Below, piece after piece: positions 24,639 through 33,713 of a DNA stretch of 59,763 nucleotides. The DNA is taken from contig JAISVT010000040.1 in assembly GCA_031271405.1 (NCBI GenBank), forward strand, positions 1-59,763, in the 5' to 3' direction. Below the pieces are notes generated by a model, which saw only the letters and a list, made by a program, of their open reading frames with translations, did no database searches and was not told the DNA's origin. A program made the position numbers and the translations under genes. Position 1 is the first letter of the stretch. Each line of letters begins with the position of its first letter. Origin of the DNA: Candidatus Endomicrobium macrotermitis. GTDB lineage: Bacteria; Elusimicrobiota; Endomicrobiia; Endomicrobiales; Endomicrobiaceae.

Positions 24639-26324
24639 ATGCCATTATACGAAAAATATACAAACCGCAACCGCGACGATTTTGTAACTCTTGAAGATCT
24701 GCAGAAAAACTATAAATTAAGCATACCGGACAACTTTAATTTTGCTTTTGACTGTCTGGACGAGCTTGCCGCTCAAACGCCGGACGCTTTAGCTTTGTTA
24801 TGGGTGTCCAATAACGGCGAAGAAAAGCGTTTTACTTATGAAGATATACGCCGCCTTTCGGTAAAGGCCGCCAATTTTTTTATCGCGCAAGGCATAGAAA
24901 AGGGCGATATGGTAATGCTTACCATGTCGAGAGACTGGCGTTACTGGCCGGTTCTTATGGGGCTTTGCCGCATGGGAGCGGTCGCCGTGCCGGCTACATA
25001 CCTGCTTACGAAAAAAGACATAGATTACAGAATGAATGCCGCTTCCGTAAAAATGCTTTTGACGACTCCGCGTTTCGGAGTTACCGCGGCAATGGAAGAA
25101 GCGTTATCCGATTGTCCGACTGTCAAAAAGCTTGCGGTATTCGGCGGAAAAGTCCCTAACGGCAAATGGATAGATTTTGACGCGGAACTTGAAGCCGCGC
25201 CGGAAACGCCGGTCGCAAGAAATAACGTAAAAAGCGATATGATGCTTATGGCTTTTTCGTCAGGCACGACAGGCTATCCCAAAATGGTCTGGCACGATTA
25301 TACTTATCCGCTCGGGCACATAATGACGGGCTGCTTTTGGCACCGCTGCGAGCCGGGAGGACTGCATTTGACTATTTCCGACACCGGCTGGCTCAAAAGC
25401 CTTTGGGGAAAAATGTACAGCCAATGGCTTGCCGGAAGCGCCGTTTTCGCGTACGATTTCGATAAGTTCTCCGCTCCGGATATACTTGAAAAAATTGAAA
25501 AGTATAAAATTACGACTTTCTGCGCGCCGCCGACAATGTACCGCTATTTGATAAAAGAAGATCTGAAAAAATATGATTTTTCCGCGCTTAAACATTGTAC
25601 TACCGCGGGGGAAGCTCTTAACCCTGAAGTTTATAAAGTCTGGCTTGAAGGGACAAAACTTAAAATTTTCGAAGGTTTCGGGCAGAGCGAAAGCACTATC
25701 AGCTGCTGGACGGGATATCCGTGGATGCAGCCCAGGCTTGGCTCGATGGGTCTTCCCGCGCCGAGCTACCGTATGATAATCGCCGATGATGACGGCAAAG
25801 AAGTTAGCCCCGGAGTAACAGGTGAAATCTGCATACGCACAGATGAAGCCGGCGGCGGCAAACCGTACGGAATGTTTTCGGGTTATTACCGCGATGAAGA
25901 AATGACAAAAAGCGTTTGGCATGACGGTTTGTATCATACCGGCGATACGGCATATAAAGACGAAATGGGGTTTTTATGGTATGTGGGGCGCACGGACGAC
26001 GTTATCAAATCGTCAGGCTACCGCATAGGGCCTTTTGAAGTTGAAAGCGTTCTTATGGAACATCCGGCAGTTACGGAATGCGCCGTAACCGGCGTGCCCG
26101 ATCCGGAACGCGGTTTTGCGGTAAAAGCCACGATAGTGCTTTCAAAAGGCTATAGCGGTTCCCCGGAACTGACCAAAGAATTGCAGGATCATGTCAAAAA
26201 GATTACCGCGCCGTATAAATATCCGCGCATTATCGAATATGTCGATTCGCTGCCGAAGACGATTTCGGGTAAAATACGCCGCGTTGAAATACGCGACAGG
26301 GATATGGGCGGCAATAAGCAATAG
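24639..26324 (+). CDS. AMP-forming acyl-CoA synthetase (acetyl/medium-chain type)
   Basis: 561 residues of the ANL superfamily. P-loop-like AMP motif MAFSSGTTGYPKM (about 203-215). FEGFGQSES (A5 motif) near 346. YHTGDTAYKDEMGF (A7) near 430. Hinge GRTDDVIKSSGYRIGP (A8) near 450. Catalytic K545 in PKTISGKIRR. The overall pattern is closer to ACSM/medium-chain acyl-CoA synthetases than to classical Acs (shorter, about 560 versus 650). It activates a carboxylic acid with CoA; the acid is not determined. Likely controlled by the cupin regulator upstream. Confidence 0.9.
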   Translation: MPLYEKYTNRNRDDFVTLEDLQKNYKLSIPDNFNFAFDCLDELAAQTPDALALLWVSNNGEEKRFTYEDIRRLSVKAANFFIAQGIEKGDMVMLTMSRDWRYWPVLMGLCRMGAVAVPATYLLTKKDIDYRMNAASVKMLLTTPRFGVTAAMEEALSDCPTVKKLAVFGGKVPNGKWIDFDAELEAAPETPVARNNVKSDMMLMAFSSGTTGYPKMVWHDYTYPLGHIMTGCFWHRCEPGGLHLTISDTGWLKSLWGKMYSQWLAGSAVFAYDFDKFSAPDILEKIEKYKITTFCAPPTMYRYLIKEDLKKYDFSALKHCTTAGEALNPEVYKVWLEGTKLKIFEGFGQSESTISCWTGYPWMQPRLGSMGLPAPSYRMIIADDDGKEVSPGVTGEICIRTDEAGGGKPYGMFSGYYRDEEMTKSVWHDGLYHTGDTAYKDEMGFLWYVGRTDDVIKSSGYRIGPFEVESVLMEHPAVTECAVTGVPDPERGFAVKATIVLSKGYSGSPELTKELQDHVKKITAPYKYPRIIEYVDSLPKTISGKIRRVEIRDRDMGGNKQ

Positions 26325-26415
26325 CCGGCCGGTTTTTGCCAATAAGGCCGGAAATAAAATATAATATGCGGGTGTTTACGATACGGACATTCAAAATTAA
26401 CAGGCAGGGGCAAAG

Positions 26416-27573
26416 ATGATTAGGTTTACTACGGCCGGAGAATCGCACGGAAGAGCTTTGATAGTCATACTCGAAGGGATTCCCGCGGGACTTACGGTCA
26501 ATTCGGAAGATATAGACGTTGAGCTTGCAAGGCGGCAGAAAGGTTTCGGCAGGGGTCTGAGAATGAGAATAGAGACCGATACCGTCCGTATTTTGTCTGG
26601 CATGCGCCATGCGAGAACTTTGGGTTCTCCCATAGCTTTATGCGTTAAAAATAAGGACTGGGAAAACTGGAGAGGCGTTATGTCTCCGATATCGGTAGAT
26701 TTGGACGGAAAGATTTTAACGAAACCCAGGCCGGGACACGCGGATTTGGCAGGCCTTATGAAGTACGGCGTCGCAGATTTCAGGGATATTCTTGAAAGAG
26801 CTTCCGCAAGAGAAACAGCGGCAAGAGTCGCGGCAGGCGCGGTTTGCAAGGAACTTTTAAAAGAATTCAATATAAATATTTTTTCTTACACCGTGCAGAT
26901 AGGAAACGTTGCGGCAAATACCGGCAATGTCCCGAAAGACAAACTCTGGCATAATACGGAAATGTCCTACGTGCGCTGTCCGGACGCAGCCGCGAGTAAA
27001 AAAATGATACGGCTTATAAAAAATGCAGCTTCTAAAGGCGATACTCTGGGCGGAAAGTTTACCGTTGCCGTCCAAAATCTTCCGGCCGGTCTCGGAAGCC
27101 ATACACAATGGGATTTGAAACTCGACGGAAGGCTTGCGCGGAGTTTGATGTCGGTTCAGGCGATTAAAGCCGTTGAAATAGGCGAGGGCGCGAAATTCGC
27201 TTCTTTGCCGGGTTCGTCCGCGCACGATGAAATTTTTTATAAACGGGATAAAGGTTTTCACAGGAATACTAACAGGGCAGGCGGAATAGAAGGCGGAATG
27301 ACAAACGGTGAATCCGTGGAAATAACGTGTACGATGAAAGCCATCCCGTCGCTTTCAAAACCGCTCCGTTCGGTAGATCTGGCGTCAAAAAAACCCGTGA
27401 AGGCGGAAGCCGTGAGAAGCGACGTTTGCGCGGTTCCCGCGGCGGGAGTGGTAGCCGAAGCGGCCGTAGCCGTAGAAATTGCCGGAGCTTTGAAAGAAAA
27501 GTTCGGCGGCGACTGCATCGAAGACATGAAAAAAAGTTTTGAGTCGTATGTCAAAAGAGTGAAAAACATATGA
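26416..27573 (+). CDS. aroC: Chorismate synthase
   Basis: Last step of the shikimate pathway: makes chorismate from EPSP using reduced flavin. 385 residues. Family motifs GESHGRALIVILEGIPAG (GESHGRAL 8-15, EGIPAG), RRQKGFGRGLRM and the central RASARETAARVAAGA. Also GGIEGGMTNGESV near 290. Overlaps aroK by 4 nt, so the two are co-translated. Confidence 0.97.
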   Translation: MIRFTTAGESHGRALIVILEGIPAGLTVNSEDIDVELARRQKGFGRGLRMRIETDTVRILSGMRHARTLGSPIALCVKNKDWENWRGVMSPISVDLDGKILTKPRPGHADLAGLMKYGVADFRDILERASARETAARVAAGAVCKELLKEFNINIFSYTVQIGNVAANTGNVPKDKLWHNTEMSYVRCPDAAASKKMIRLIKNAASKGDTLGGKFTVAVQNLPAGLGSHTQWDLKLDGRLARSLMSVQAIKAVEIGEGAKFASLPGSSAHDEIFYKRDKGFHRNTNRAGGIEGGMTNGESVEITCTMKAIPSLSKPLRSVDLASKKPVKAEAVRSDVCAVPAAGVVAEAAVAVEIAGALKEKFGGDCIEDMKKSFESYVKRVKNI

Positions 27574-28094
27574 ACATCGCATTAACGGGTTTTATGGGAA
27601 GCGGAAAATCCGCCGTAGGGAAAATTCTTGCCGAAAAACTCGGTATGGAGTTTACCGATACGGATAAGCTGATTGAAGACAGCGCGGAACTTTCAATAGC
27701 CGAAATTTTTGACAAACACGGCGAGGCGGTTTTCAGGCGGATGGAGGCGGAAGCGGTTGAAGCCGTTTGCGAAAAAGACAATACGGTAATTTCGTGCGGC
27801 GGCGGCGCGGTTTTAAACCCTAAAAACATCGGGAATTTGAGAAAAAAAGGCATAATAATAAATCTTAAAGTTTCGGCGCAAAACGCTTATGAAAGAATAA
27901 AAGGCGATTCGTCAAGGCCTTTGCTTAAAGGTAAAAACTTTCCGGATGCGATGGAAAAACTTATGAAAGAGCGCGAAGGTTTTTATGCGGATTGCGATTA
28001 CTGCGTTGATACGAACGGCAAGGCTCCCGCGGAAATTGCCGGAGAAATCGTTAAAACCGTTGAACGCAAAAATATAAAACAGATTGAAAAATGA
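27570..28094 (+). CDS. aroK: Shikimate kinase
   Basis: 174 residues. Walker A GFMGSGKS (7-14), shikimate-binding DTDK at about 31-34, FRRMEAEAV near 52-60 and CGGGAVL near 76-82. Phosphorylates shikimate. Coupled to aroC, giving a two-step aromatic operon with the intermediate EPSP synthase encoded elsewhere. Confidence 0.96.
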   Translation: MNIALTGFMGSGKSAVGKILAEKLGMEFTDTDKLIEDSAELSIAEIFDKHGEAVFRRMEAEAVEAVCEKDNTVISCGGGAVLNPKNIGNLRKKGIIINLKVSAQNAYERIKGDSSRPLLKGKNFPDAMEKLMKEREGFYADCDYCVDTNGKAPAEIAGEIVKTVERKNIKQIEK

Positions 28095-28181
28095 ATGACT
28101 TATTGTAAATATAATTGACTTGAAAAGACAAAAATTATAAAATAATGCAGTTTATGTTATTTTGCCGGCAGGAGAAAATAA

Positions 28182-28895
28182 TTGATAAAAAAGATAACGG
28201 TCTCATTTATGTCTCTGGTGTTGTTTGCTTCGGTTTCCTACTCTTCGCCTAACAGGCTTTACGTTATGGATACTCCCACCACAAATATATTGAATTACGG
28301 TTCTTACGATGCTAATTTCAGGATTTTCAGCGGCGGCGGTCTCCAAACGAGGCTGAATTTCGGCGTTTTGAAAATGCTGAATGTCGGCGTTTCCTGGGAA
28401 CTTGACAATTTTATCGGAAACGACCAACTGAAAATGGCCGTTCCGGCTTTATCCGTAAAATTGAGATTGTACGACGGCAATATGACATGGCCCGGAATCG
28501 CGTTGGGTTATGACGGGCAGGGATATTTTTACAATTCGGATTATGACGGCGACTACCTTCAAAGGGGCAAGGGAATTTATTTGGTCGTGGGCAGGGAAAT
28601 GTTTTTTGAAGGGTTGATGATTGACGCCGGACTCAATATGAACGATTTTTCGAAAACCCGCATTTACGGTTTTGTGAACGCCGTAATACCTTTGTATCAG
28701 GACAGCCTTTTTTTTATGGCCGAATACGACAATATAAATTATTTCCCGGAAGCAAGGATCAATGCCGGAATACGCTATGCTTTGACGGACAGCATAGATC
28801 TGGATTTTATGATGAGAGACTGCTGGGGAAAAGACGCGGCGGATAAAATTCCCAATGAAAGAGTTTTTAAAATAAATTATTCGGGAAAATTTTAA
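28182..28895 (+). CDS. Exported beta-barrel-like protein of unknown role (YjbH-like)
   Basis: 237 residues. The TTG start at 28182 is chosen because GCAGGAG precedes it by about 8 nt and it gives a proper signal peptide (MIKKITVSFMSLVLFASVSYS|SP); the next ATG would cut the basic N-region. After the signal: MDTPTTNILNYGSYDANFRIFSGGG, then alternating strands (GVSWELDNFIG, ALSVKLRLYDG, GYFYNSDYDG, INAGIRYALTDSIDLDFMMRD) typical of a small outer-membrane barrel. The pattern recalls YjbH-type proteins. No partner gene is evident. Confidence 0.6.
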   Translation: MIKKITVSFMSLVLFASVSYSSPNRLYVMDTPTTNILNYGSYDANFRIFSGGGLQTRLNFGVLKMLNVGVSWELDNFIGNDQLKMAVPALSVKLRLYDGNMTWPGIALGYDGQGYFYNSDYDGDYLQRGKGIYLVVGREMFFEGLMIDAGLNMNDFSKTRIYGFVNAVIPLYQDSLFFMAEYDNINYFPEARINAGIRYALTDSIDLDFMMRDCWGKDAADKIPNERVFKINYSGKF

Positions 28896-28982
28896 AAAGG
28901 CAAATAATAAAGTACAAATAACAAAGCGTAAACGGGACTGAAAGTAGTTAATCGATTGTTATTTGTTCTTTGCAAATTGAGG
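28896..28982. repeat. Heptamer-armed palindrome, CAAATAA type
   Basis: Left arm 28899-28925 (GGCAAATAATAAAGTACAAA..., units CAAATAA, TAAAGTA, CAAATAA, CAAAG). Right arm 28956-28979 (TGTTATTTGTTCTTTGCAAA, period 7, reverse complement of the left). The right arm runs up to the GAGG ribosome site of accA. Confidence 0.65.
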
Positions 28983-28987
28983 TTATA

Positions 28988-30004
28988 ATGGAAACATCTT
29001 TTGATTTTGAGCAGCCTATAGCAGATATAGACAAAAAAATCGAAAACCTGAAGCTGTCGTCCGAAAAGGAAAACGTTGATTTGTCGGAACAAATCGGGGA
29101 ACTCGAAAAGAAGAAAGACGAATTGAGGCAGCAGATATACGGTTCGCTTACTCCTTGGCAGAGAATACAGATAGCAAGGCATCCGTCAAGGCCTTATTCC
29201 GCGGATTACATAAAAATGATTTTTGAAGATTTTACCGAGCTTCACGGCGACAGGACTTTCGGCGACGATCAGGCCCTCCTTTGCGGCATAGCTTCGATAG
29301 ACGGCAAGCCCGTTGCCGTCATAGGGCACCAGAAAGGAAGGACGCTGCAGGAAAATATGGACAGAAATTTCGGAATGGCGCATCCCGAAGGATACAGAAA
29401 AGCGATGAGGGTTATGAAGCTTGCCGAAAAGTTTGACAGGCCGATAATAACTTTTATAGATACGTCCGGCGCTTATCCCGGAATAGCCGCGGAAGAAAGA
29501 GGACAGGCCGAAGCGATAGCTCGAAATTTAAGGGATATGTCGGATTTGAAAGTTCCGGTTTTGAGCGTTGTGATAGGCGAAGGCGGTTCGGGCGGGGCTT
29601 TGGGAATAGGCGTTTCCAACAAAGTGCTGATGCTTGAAAATTCTTATTATTCGGTTATTTCGCCCGAGGGCTGCGCGGCCATTCTTTTCAGGGACGGTTC
29701 CAAAGCGAAAGAAGCGGCGCAGGCAATGAAAATTACCGCAAAAGATTTGCTGGGTTTGAAAGTTATCGACGAGATTATAAAAGAGCCTTTGGGCGGAGCG
29801 CATTTCGATCCGGAAAAAACCGCTTCAAACATAAAAACCGCTTTGACAAAATATATTTCTGATTATGAAAGTAAAAATAAAAAAGACATAGTGGAAGACA
29901 GATACTCGAAATTCAGAAATATGGGCGTATTCGGAGAACCGGCGCAAATAAAAAAGAAAGCTGCGGCTAAAAAAACTGCGACAAAGAAAACTGCAAAAAA
30001 ATAA
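28988..30004 (+). CDS. accA: Acetyl-CoA carboxylase carboxyltransferase subunit alpha
   Basis: 338 residues. Transfers CO2 from carboxybiotin to acetyl-CoA with AccD (not in the window). Opening [19 protein letters not shown], then [20 protein letters not shown] near 57-76, the GHQKGR loop, and [13 protein letters not shown] near 200-212 (oxyanion-forming glycines). The ATG at 28988 has GAGG 5 nt upstream. The C-terminal 17 residues are a Lys/Ala/Thr tail ([14 protein letters not shown]-like), an unusual basic extension. Confidence 0.96.
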   Translation: METSFDFEQPIADIDKKIENLKLSSEKENVDLSEQIGELEKKKDELRQQIYGSLTPWQRIQIARHPSRPYSADYIKMIFEDFTELHGDRTFGDDQALLCGIASIDGKPVAVIGHQKGRTLQENMDRNFGMAHPEGYRKAMRVMKLAEKFDRPIITFIDTSGAYPGIAAEERGQAEAIARNLRDMSDLKVPVLSVVIGEGGSGGALGIGVSNKVLMLENSYYSVISPEGCAAILFRDGSKAKEAAQAMKITAKDLLGLKVIDEIIKEPLGGAHFDPEKTASNIKTALTKYISDYESKNKKDIVEDRYSKFRNMGVFGEPAQIKKKAAAKKTATKKTAKK

Positions 30005-30029
30005 AGTCTGTATTCAAAAGGAGAAAAGA

Positions 30030-31022
30030 ATGGCTTTAGTACCTGCGAAACAAATTTTGGAAGAAGCGAAGGCAAAAGGATACGGCGTAGGCGCGTACAA
30101 CGTAAACAATATGGAGCAGATCCAGGCTATTATGGAAGCCGCGAAAGAAACGCAGTCTCCCGTAATAATTCAGGCGTCGAGAGGAGCTTTGAAATATTCC
30201 AATTTTACGTATTTGGGATACTTGATGAAAGCCGCCGTAATTGAAAATCCGGATATTCCGGTAGCCATGCATTTGGATCACGGCAATTCTTTGGAATCCG
30301 CGGTAAATGCCATAGACCTGGGATTTTCGTCCGTTATGATAGACGGTTCTCTTCTGGAAGACGGTAAAACGGCTTCGACATACGATTATAACGTCAAGGT
30401 TACGAAATCTGTCGTCGAGTACGCCCATGCGAGAGGCGTTTCGGTCGAAGCCGAAATCGGAACTCTCGGCGGAATCGAAGACGGCGTAGGTTCCGGACAA
30501 ATCCATTTGACCGATCCGCAGGAAGCGAAAAAATTCGTCGAAGAAACCGGCGTCGATTCTTTGGCGATAGCCATTGGGACTTCGCACGGCGCTTATAAGT
30601 TTAAAGAAACGCCCAAGCTCGCTTTTGAAGTTTTAAAGGAAATCAGAGGGCTTATAAATATCCCGATTGTTCTCCACGGAGCGTCTTCGGTTCCGAAAGA
30701 ATTGATAGACGAAGTAAATAAATACGGCGGAAAAATGCCCGGAGCGCAGGGCGTTCCGATAGAGCAGCTTCAGGAATCCATAAAACTCGGCGTACAGAAA
30801 ATCAACGTAGATACCGACGGCAGGCTTGCAATAACCGCCGCCATCAGAAAAGTTTTCTTCGAAACGCCCGAAAAATTCGATCCGAGAGATTATTTGGCTC
30901 CGGCGAGAACCGCTTTGAAAAATCTTATCGTCGAGAAAATGAAAAATTTCGGCACGATAGGGCACGCTAAAGATTATGCGCCTAAAAGTTTGGAAGATAT
31001 GAAAAAAGAGTACGCGAAATAG
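30030..31022 (+). CDS. fba: Class II fructose-bisphosphate aldolase
   Basis: 330 residues. Zinc aldolase of glycolysis/gluconeogenesis. Catalytic D83 and zinc ligand H84 in HLDHGNS, Glu in VEAEIGTLGG (about 139-148), H186 in GTSHGAYK, H216 in LHGASS, and NVDTDGRLA near 261. All ligands are present. Close in style to the FbaA/Fba of anaerobes (about 310-330 residues). Follows accA by 25 nt with AAGGAG. Confidence 0.96.
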   Translation: MALVPAKQILEEAKAKGYGVGAYNVNNMEQIQAIMEAAKETQSPVIIQASRGALKYSNFTYLGYLMKAAVIENPDIPVAMHLDHGNSLESAVNAIDLGFSSVMIDGSLLEDGKTASTYDYNVKVTKSVVEYAHARGVSVEAEIGTLGGIEDGVGSGQIHLTDPQEAKKFVEETGVDSLAIAIGTSHGAYKFKETPKLAFEVLKEIRGLINIPIVLHGASSVPKELIDEVNKYGGKMPGAQGVPIEQLQESIKLGVQKINVDTDGRLAITAAIRKVFFETPEKFDPRDYLAPARTALKNLIVEKMKNFGTIGHAKDYAPKSLEDMKKEYAK

Positions 31023-31031
31023 AAAATCGAG

Positions 31032-31060
31032 TTGACAACGAAATATATCTCTGTTATAAT
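31032..31060 (+). promoter_or_regulatory. Consensus sigma-70 promoter
   Basis: TTGACA (31032-31037), 17-bp spacer, TATAAT (31055-31060): perfect boxes and perfect spacing. Drives the small membrane protein that follows; a strong promoter for an otherwise modest gene. Confidence 0.9.
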
Positions 31061-31112
31061 CACAGCAGAGTATAAAAAGAAAAAAAGAAGTTAAAAAAAC
31101 AGGAGGTCTCAA

Positions 31113-31400
31113 ATGTCAAAGTACGATGTCAAAAAGATTGATGTTTTCCCTGTCATTAAAATTTTCTCGGTGGTGTTTGCGATTGTGGGAGCGCTTATCG
31201 GTATTTTTACGTTTTTTATTTTTCCCACCGATTTGGCGGCAGGGTTAGGATTCGGTGCAAGATTGCTTTCTTGGTTCATTTTTGTGCTTCTTTACACATT
31301 CATTATGTCGGTCGGCGCGCTCGTAGTTGCGTTCCTTTATAATTTCGTCGCCGCGAAACTCGGATCGGGAATCGTAATTTCTCTCGAAGCAAAAGAATAA
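31113..31400 (+). CDS. Small two-TM membrane protein (DUF3566-like)
   Basis: 95 residues. A short cytoplasmic head (MSKYDVKKIDVFPVIK), TM1 about 17-40, a loop, TM2 about 50-75, then YNFVAAKLGSGIVISLE. The end pattern YN-x2-A-x3-G-G/S-I-x-hydrophobic resembles DUF3566-type proteins. Excellent RBS (AGGAGGT, 7 nt before ATG), a perfect promoter and a strong terminator: a highly expressed single-gene unit. No known function. Confidence 0.65.
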   Translation: MSKYDVKKIDVFPVIKIFSVVFAIVGALIGIFTFFIFPTDLAAGLGFGARLLSWFIFVLLYTFIMSVGALVVAFLYNFVAAKLGSGIVISLEAKE

Positions 31401-31414
31401 TTTTCGTTTGATAT

Positions 31415-31454
31415 AATCTGCCGGGTATTTCAATATCCGGCAGATTAAAATTTT
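31415..31454 (+). terminator. Rho-independent terminator
   Basis: Stem AATCTGCCGGGTAT (31415-31428), short loop, ATATCCGGCAGATT (31433-31446, one G-U pair), then AAAATTTT. Confidence 0.85.
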
Positions 31455-31490
31455 CCCGTCTGAAACTATAACTCTACTACAAGGTTTAAT

Positions 31491-32921
31491 ATGAACTTAA
31501 AGCTTAAGTTCACACTTTCTGTATCCGCCCTTCTTTTGTTTGTCGTCTTTTTCGTTTCCTATACCATTTTTTCAACCCAAAAAAATTATCTTACGGAACA
31601 ATTTCAGGAAGCGCGTGAAACTTCGTTTAAGGTGTTTTTCAAAATATGCGAAAACGCCATAAAAGCGAATGAAGAAGAACAAATAACGAATGTTATCAAT
31701 TCCATAGTAACGATCTACAAGCCTTCCGTGGTTTACGCGTCTTACGTATCCGGTTACAGGCAGGTGTTTGCCGCAAGAGACGACAGCAATATGGCTTCGG
31801 CTTTTGCCGAAAGGGTAAAAGCCTCTTACTCTGCCAAAACGGAAGAATACGAGTCTCTTGTCGGAGAACGTATTTACGAGTACTCTTCTCCGATACTTTA
31901 CGGCGATAAGTATATGGGGACGATTATTGTAGGTTTTTCAAAAGATCATATGAATTCGAACATAAACGCCGGGATTTCCGCAATTTCCAAAAAAATTGAA
32001 ATCGCCGCGCTTTTTGCTTTTGTTTTAGGCATACTCGGCGCGATCTTTACCGCAAACCGTATGATAATGCCGATTAAGCTTCTTGCAAACGCCGCAAAGC
32101 AGATAGGCGAAGGAAATATGGACGTAAAAGTCGATATAAAACGCGGTGACGAAATAGGCGTTCTGGCGCAGGCGTTTGACGAGATGGCCGTTAAAGTAAA
32201 AGAGACCGACAGCCTTAAGGACAGTTTCGTATCAAGCGTTTCCCACGAGCTTCGTTCTCCTCTTGCCGCAATAGACGGCTATTGCAATCTTCTTATAGAA
32301 GGAATAAACAAAAACTATCCTCCCGAGCGCCAGCTCGGAGGGCTTAAAATCATAAAAGAGGCTTCGCTGCGCCTCATGAATTTTATCAACAACATTTTGG
32401 ATCTTGCAAAGATGAAAGCCGGCAGATATGAAATGAAAGCCGGGGAAGTTTCTTTGGAAAACGTGATAGGAGAAATAGCGGGGCTCTTTGAGTCTCTGGT
32501 CGTTTCGCAGAAAAAGATTTTAAAGCTGAACATCGTCCCGGATCTTCCTTATGTTTATGCCGATTCCGAAAAAATAAAACAAGTCATAACCAATATTCTC
32601 GGAAACGCGTTGAAATTTACAAAAGAATCGGATATGATAACGATAAGCTGCCTTATGTCTCCGTCTTACGGCAAAGACTTCGTAGAGGTGCAGATTGCCG
32701 ATACGGGCATGGGCTTGTCGAAGAGCGACGCCGAAAAGATATTTGAAAAATTTTATCAGGTTAAGGGCAACGAGTATAACAGACCCAAGGGAACGGGTTT
32801 GGGGCTTTCCATAGTTTATGAGATAATAAGGCTTCACCACGGCCGCATATGGGCGGAAAGCGAACTCGGAAAAGGCACTGTTTTTAAATTTGTTCTGCCG
32901 GTATCCAAAACAACGGTATAA
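31491..32921 (+). CDS. Sensor histidine kinase with HAMP domain
   Basis: 476 residues. TM1 about 7-27, a periplasmic sensor region about 28-168 (no recognised domain), TM2 about 170-190, HAMP about 191-243 (MIMPIKLLANAAKQIGEGNMDVKVD split). The phospho-acceptor is H252 in VSHELRSPLAAIDGYC. ATP-binding HATPase has ILGNALKFTK (N box), DTGMGLSK (G1) and KGTGLGLSIVYEI (G2). The kinase is complete. First gene of a run with its response regulator, a sigma factor and a PorV-TPR gene. Confidence 0.94.
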   Translation: MNLKLKFTLSVSALLLFVVFFVSYTIFSTQKNYLTEQFQEARETSFKVFFKICENAIKANEEEQITNVINSIVTIYKPSVVYASYVSGYRQVFAARDDSNMASAFAERVKASYSAKTEEYESLVGERIYEYSSPILYGDKYMGTIIVGFSKDHMNSNINAGISAISKKIEIAALFAFVLGILGAIFTANRMIMPIKLLANAAKQIGEGNMDVKVDIKRGDEIGVLAQAFDEMAVKVKETDSLKDSFVSSVSHELRSPLAAIDGYCNLLIEGINKNYPPERQLGGLKIIKEASLRLMNFINNILDLAKMKAGRYEMKAGEVSLENVIGEIAGLFESLVVSQKKILKLNIVPDLPYVYADSEKIKQVITNILGNALKFTKESDMITISCLMSPSYGKDFVEVQIADTGMGLSKSDAEKIFEKFYQVKGNEYNRPKGTGLGLSIVYEIIRLHHGRIWAESELGKGTVFKFVLPVSKTTV

Positions 32922-33004
32922 AATGTGTCTGCGGCATGAGCTGTTTTTGCCGTCCGTTGAAATTTGCGGGGCCAATAAATAAATTTCCCGGAAGAGAGGG
33001 GCCA

Positions 33005-33709
33005 ATGATAGATAATAAAATAGTTATTGTTGACGATGACGACAATATAAGAAGTCTTGTCAAGGACGTGCTGGAAAATGAAGATTATAAAGTCATATCC
33101 TGCAACAATACCGACGACGGATATAAAAGAATTTTAAAATCTCTTCCCGATCTTGTGATTTTGGACGTGAAAATGCCGGAAATAGGCGGCATAGAGCTTT
33201 GCAGGCTTTTGCGGGAAACTCCGGAAACGAAAAATCTTCCCATCATCATGCTTACCGTAGAATCGACGGAGACCGATAAAGTCATAGGTTTCGGCGTCGG
33301 CGCCGACGATTACGTAACCAAGCCTTTCAGCAATAAAGAACTCGTGGCTAGAATCGCCGCCCTTTTAAGGCGTTCAAAGCGCAAAGAAGAGTCAAATATT
33401 CTGGAATGCGACGGGCTTGTCATGAATCTCGATTCCAGAAGCGTAACTCTCAATAAAAAAGAAATATTTTTGCGCCCGAAAGAGTTCGATTTGCTGCATA
33501 CGTTCCTATTAAAGCCGAATTTCGTGCTTAACCGCGATTATATACTCGAAAACGTGTTCGAATACAACGTGGCTGTTACCACAAGGACCATAGACACGCA
33601 TATAAAAAATTTAAGACAGTCTCTGGGAGCCTGGGGCAAGAAAATAGAGACGGTTTTCGGCAGGGGTTTTAAATTCGTGCCGTCGGAAAAAAACGAAAAA
33701 AAGAAGTAA
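33005..33709 (+). CDS. OmpR-family response regulator
   Basis: 234 residues. Receiver 4-118: acidic pair D10/D11, phospho-acceptor D54 in VILDVKMP, K106 in VTKPFS. Winged-helix DNA-binding domain about 130-228 (LRPKEFDLLHTFLLKPN; TRTIDTHIKNLRQSLG). The ATG at 33005 has GAAGAGAGGGG just before it and starts right at the receiver fold. Almost certainly paired with the kinase upstream. It is 4 nt from the sigma factor gene. Confidence 0.94.
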   Translation: MIDNKIVIVDDDDNIRSLVKDVLENEDYKVISCNNTDDGYKRILKSLPDLVILDVKMPEIGGIELCRLLRETPETKNLPIIMLTVESTETDKVIGFGVGADDYVTKPFSNKELVARIAALLRRSKRKEESNILECDGLVMNLDSRSVTLNKKEIFLRPKEFDLLHTFLLKPNFVLNRDYILENVFEYNVAVTTRTIDTHIKNLRQSLGAWGKKIETVFGRGFKFVPSEKNEKKK

Positions 33710-33713
33710 CTTT

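Noticed and set aside
25260-25937. 225-codon - strand frame
   Set aside because: Shadow of the acyl-CoA synthetase, whose motifs are intact on the + strand.
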